7,672 bases of DNA from Flavobacteriales bacterium (GTDB lineage: Bacteria; Bacteroidota; Bacteroidia; Flavobacteriales; Crocinitomicaceae). The notes beneath the pieces are model-generated. The model saw only the letters and a program-made list of their open reading frames with translations. It did not search any database and was not told where the DNA came from. The DNA lies in assembly GCA_947375085.1 (NCBI GenBank), contig CANCEQ010000145.1:1-7672 (forward strand), written 5' to 3'. Below, piece after piece: positions 6,066 to 7,672 of this stretch. The first letter of the stretch is position 1; each line of letters opens with the position of its first letter. The position numbers and the translations under genes were made by a program.

Positions 6066-7672
6066 ATGTCTAAAGAATTAGTTAACGATACATTATCAAC
6101 AGTTGATTTTGATACTTTCAAACAAGAAGTAATTGCAGATTTTCGTTTAGCGTGTGAATCTCGTGAGGCTTCCTTATTAGGACGTCGTGAGGTTTTGACG
6201 GGGAAAGCAAAATTTGGAATTTTTGGAGACGGTAAAGAATTAGCTCAAATTGCATTAGCAAAACAATTTCAAGACGGAGATTTTCGTTCAGGTTACTACC
6301 GTGACCAAACGTTAATGATGGCTATCGACCAATTAACTTTACAACAATATTTCGCTGGACTTTACGGACACACAAACGTGGAAGAAGAACCACTTTCTGC
6401 TGGAAGACAAATGGGAGGACATTATGCATCTCGTAATTTGGATGAAAACGGAGAATGGAAAAATTTGATGATTCAAAAAAATAGTTCTTCTGATATTTCT
6501 CCAACTGCTGGTCAAATGCCTCGTTTATTAGGTTTAGCTCAAGCTTCAAAAGTATACAGAGAACACCCAACTTTAAGTCAATTAGAAGAATTTAAAAAGT
6601 TCACAAACAATGGTAACGAAGTAGCATTCGGTACGATTGGGGATGCTTCTACTTCTGAAGGGCCATTTTGGGAAACAATAAATGCTGCGGGTGTACTTCA
6701 AGTACCAATGGTAATGTCGGTTTGGGATGATGGTTACGGAATTTCTGTTGCTCGTCACAATCAAACAACAAAAGACAGTATTTCTGAAGCATTAGCAGGA
6801 ATGAAACGTACAAAAACAAAACCGGGTTATGAGATTTTCGTGACAAAAGGTTGGGATTATGCTCATTTGTGCGAGACATATGAAAAAGCTGTTGCGATTG
6901 CAAGAGAAGAACATATTCCTGTTTTAGTTCACGTGAAAGAAGTTGGTCAACCGCAAGGTCACTCTACATCTGGATCACACGAACGTTATAAATCTGCTGA
7001 ACGTTTAGCTTGGGAATCAGAATACGATTGTATTACAAAATTCAAAGAATGGATTTTAAATTTCGATGCTGATGGACTTGTTTTAAGTACAGAGGAAGAA
7101 TTAGAAGCGATTCAACAAGAAGCGAAAGTTACAGTTAGAGATAATAAAAATGCTGCTTGGGCTTCTTATTTAGGAGAAATCAAAGCCGATTTAGAAATGG
7201 CTGTTTCTTTAATGAAATCGGTGGCTCATACGAGTCCAAACGGTGTTTTCATTAACAAAGAAATTGAAACTCTTGAAAAAGAAAAAGAACCAATTCGTAA
7301 AATGATTTTTAATGCTGCAAGAAAAGTATTGAAAATGGTTCGTGAGGAAAATACAGCTTCTAAAAATGCATTAGCTAATTGGATTCAACAAGAATTGGAA
7401 ATGAATAAATCGAGATACAGTTCTCATATTCATTCTGAATCAAAATACAGTGTAAGTAAAATTGAAAGTGTCCCTCCTACTTATGATGCAGAACCAGTAA
7501 TGGAAGACGGTCGTATTATCTTAAGAGAGAACTATAGAAAATTATTTGAAAATCATCCAGAAGCATTGATCTTTGGTGAAGATGCAGGTAAAATTGGTGG
7601 AGTAAACCAAACATTAGAAGGTTTACAAGAGCAATTTGGAGAATTAAGAATTTCAGATACAGGAATTAGAGA
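6066..7672 (+). CDS. Fused 2-oxoacid dehydrogenase E1 subunit alpha/beta (3' end outside window)
   Basis: Thiamine-diphosphate-dependent E1 enzyme that decarboxylates a 2-oxoacid and passes the acyl group to the lipoyl domain of an E2 partner in a cytoplasmic complex. The frame is open from ATG 6066 to the edge: 535 codons of an expected roughly 800. Residues about 20-320 are the alpha part: YRDQ (78-81), the ThDP/Mg motif starting IGDASTSEG (191-199) and closing with WDDGYGIS (220-227), and the loop GHSTSGSHERY (298-308) that matches the HSTSDD-type loop of E1 alpha. Residues about 340-470 are a charged, probably helical linker. The beta part begins near 478 and shows FGEDAGKIGG (503-512). 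In the ThDP motif, aspartates D221-D222 replace the common asparagines; as I recall this is usual in the fused Bacteroidota forms. The substrate is not decidable here: branched-chain 2-oxoacids are the likeliest, pyruvate is possible. The start is supported by the promoter just upstream. Confidence 0.93.
   Translation, partial: MSKELVNDTLSTVDFDTFKQEVIADFRLACESREASLLGRREVLTGKAKFGIFGDGKELAQIALAKQFQDGDFRSGYYRDQTLMMAIDQLTLQQYFAGLYGHTNVEEEPLSAGRQMGGHYASRNLDENGEWKNLMIQKNSSSDISPTAGQMPRLLGLAQASKVYREHPTLSQLEEFKKFTNNGNEVAFGTIGDASTSEGPFWETINAAGVLQVPMVMSVWDDGYGISVARHNQTTKDSISEALAGMKRTKTKPGYEIFVTKGWDYAHLCETYEKAVAIAREEHIPVLVHVKEVGQPQGHSTSGSHERYKSAERLAWESEYDCITKFKEWILNFDADGLVLSTEEELEAIQQEAKVTVRDNKNAAWASYLGEIKADLEMAVSLMKSVAHTSPNGVFINKEIETLEKEKEPIRKMIFNAARKVLKMVREENTASKNALANWIQQELEMNKSRYSSHIHSESKYSVSKIESVPPTYDAEPVMEDGRIILRENYRKLFENHPEALIFGEDAGKIGGVNQTLEGLQEQFGELRISDTGIR

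Noticed and set aside
6322..6903. Minus-strand open frames of 60-84 codons
   Set aside because: They overlap the E1 alpha coding sequence, which has all its family motifs in the plus-strand frame.

Overview
The window looks like the low-GC chromosome of a Bacteroidota bacterium, most likely in the Flavobacteriia. The evidence is AT-rich DNA, genes without Shine-Dalgarno sites, two upstream sites matching the Bacteroidota -7 promoter element TAnnTTTG, an E1 alpha/beta fusion dehydrogenase of the kind common in this phylum, and SWIM-type SNF2 helicases. Genus cannot be fixed from these data.

Layout. Positions 1-342 (+) are the C-terminal end of the SecF part of the Sec translocon accessory protein SecDF, followed by a clear intrinsic terminator at 364-397. 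Positions 398-605 hold no convincing gene, only an open stretch without a start codon that may be a decayed gene end. Positions 606-1976 (-) encode a 456-residue nuclease that joins a DEDDh 3'-5' exonuclease to a Cho/UvrC-like GIY-YIG endonuclease with a UvrC-type four-cysteine motif. Positions 2041-2173 are a palindromic intergenic repeat built from CACAGAG/CTCTGTG units. Positions 2180-5872 (-) encode a 1230-residue SNF2-family ATPase with two SWIM-like zinc motifs near its N-terminus. Positions 5873-6065 are a divergent promoter region with three short direct repeats. From 6066 (+) to the right edge runs the first two thirds or so of a fused E1 alpha/beta 2-oxoacid dehydrogenase; this frame is open to the end of the window.

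Working together. The SNF2 ATPase and the exonuclease/GIY-YIG nuclease lie head to tail on the minus strand, and both have DNA-metabolism domains, so a shared repair role is possible but unproven. SecDF (protein export) and the E1 dehydrogenase (central or branched-chain carbon metabolism) are ordinary housekeeping neighbours on the opposite strand. I see no tRNA, rRNA, CRISPR array, insertion sequence or phage gene. The window is mostly ordinary chromosome; I did not find a convincing new biological system. The items most worth a second look are the nuclease's changed catalytic tyrosine, the paired SWIM motifs and the palindromic repeat.
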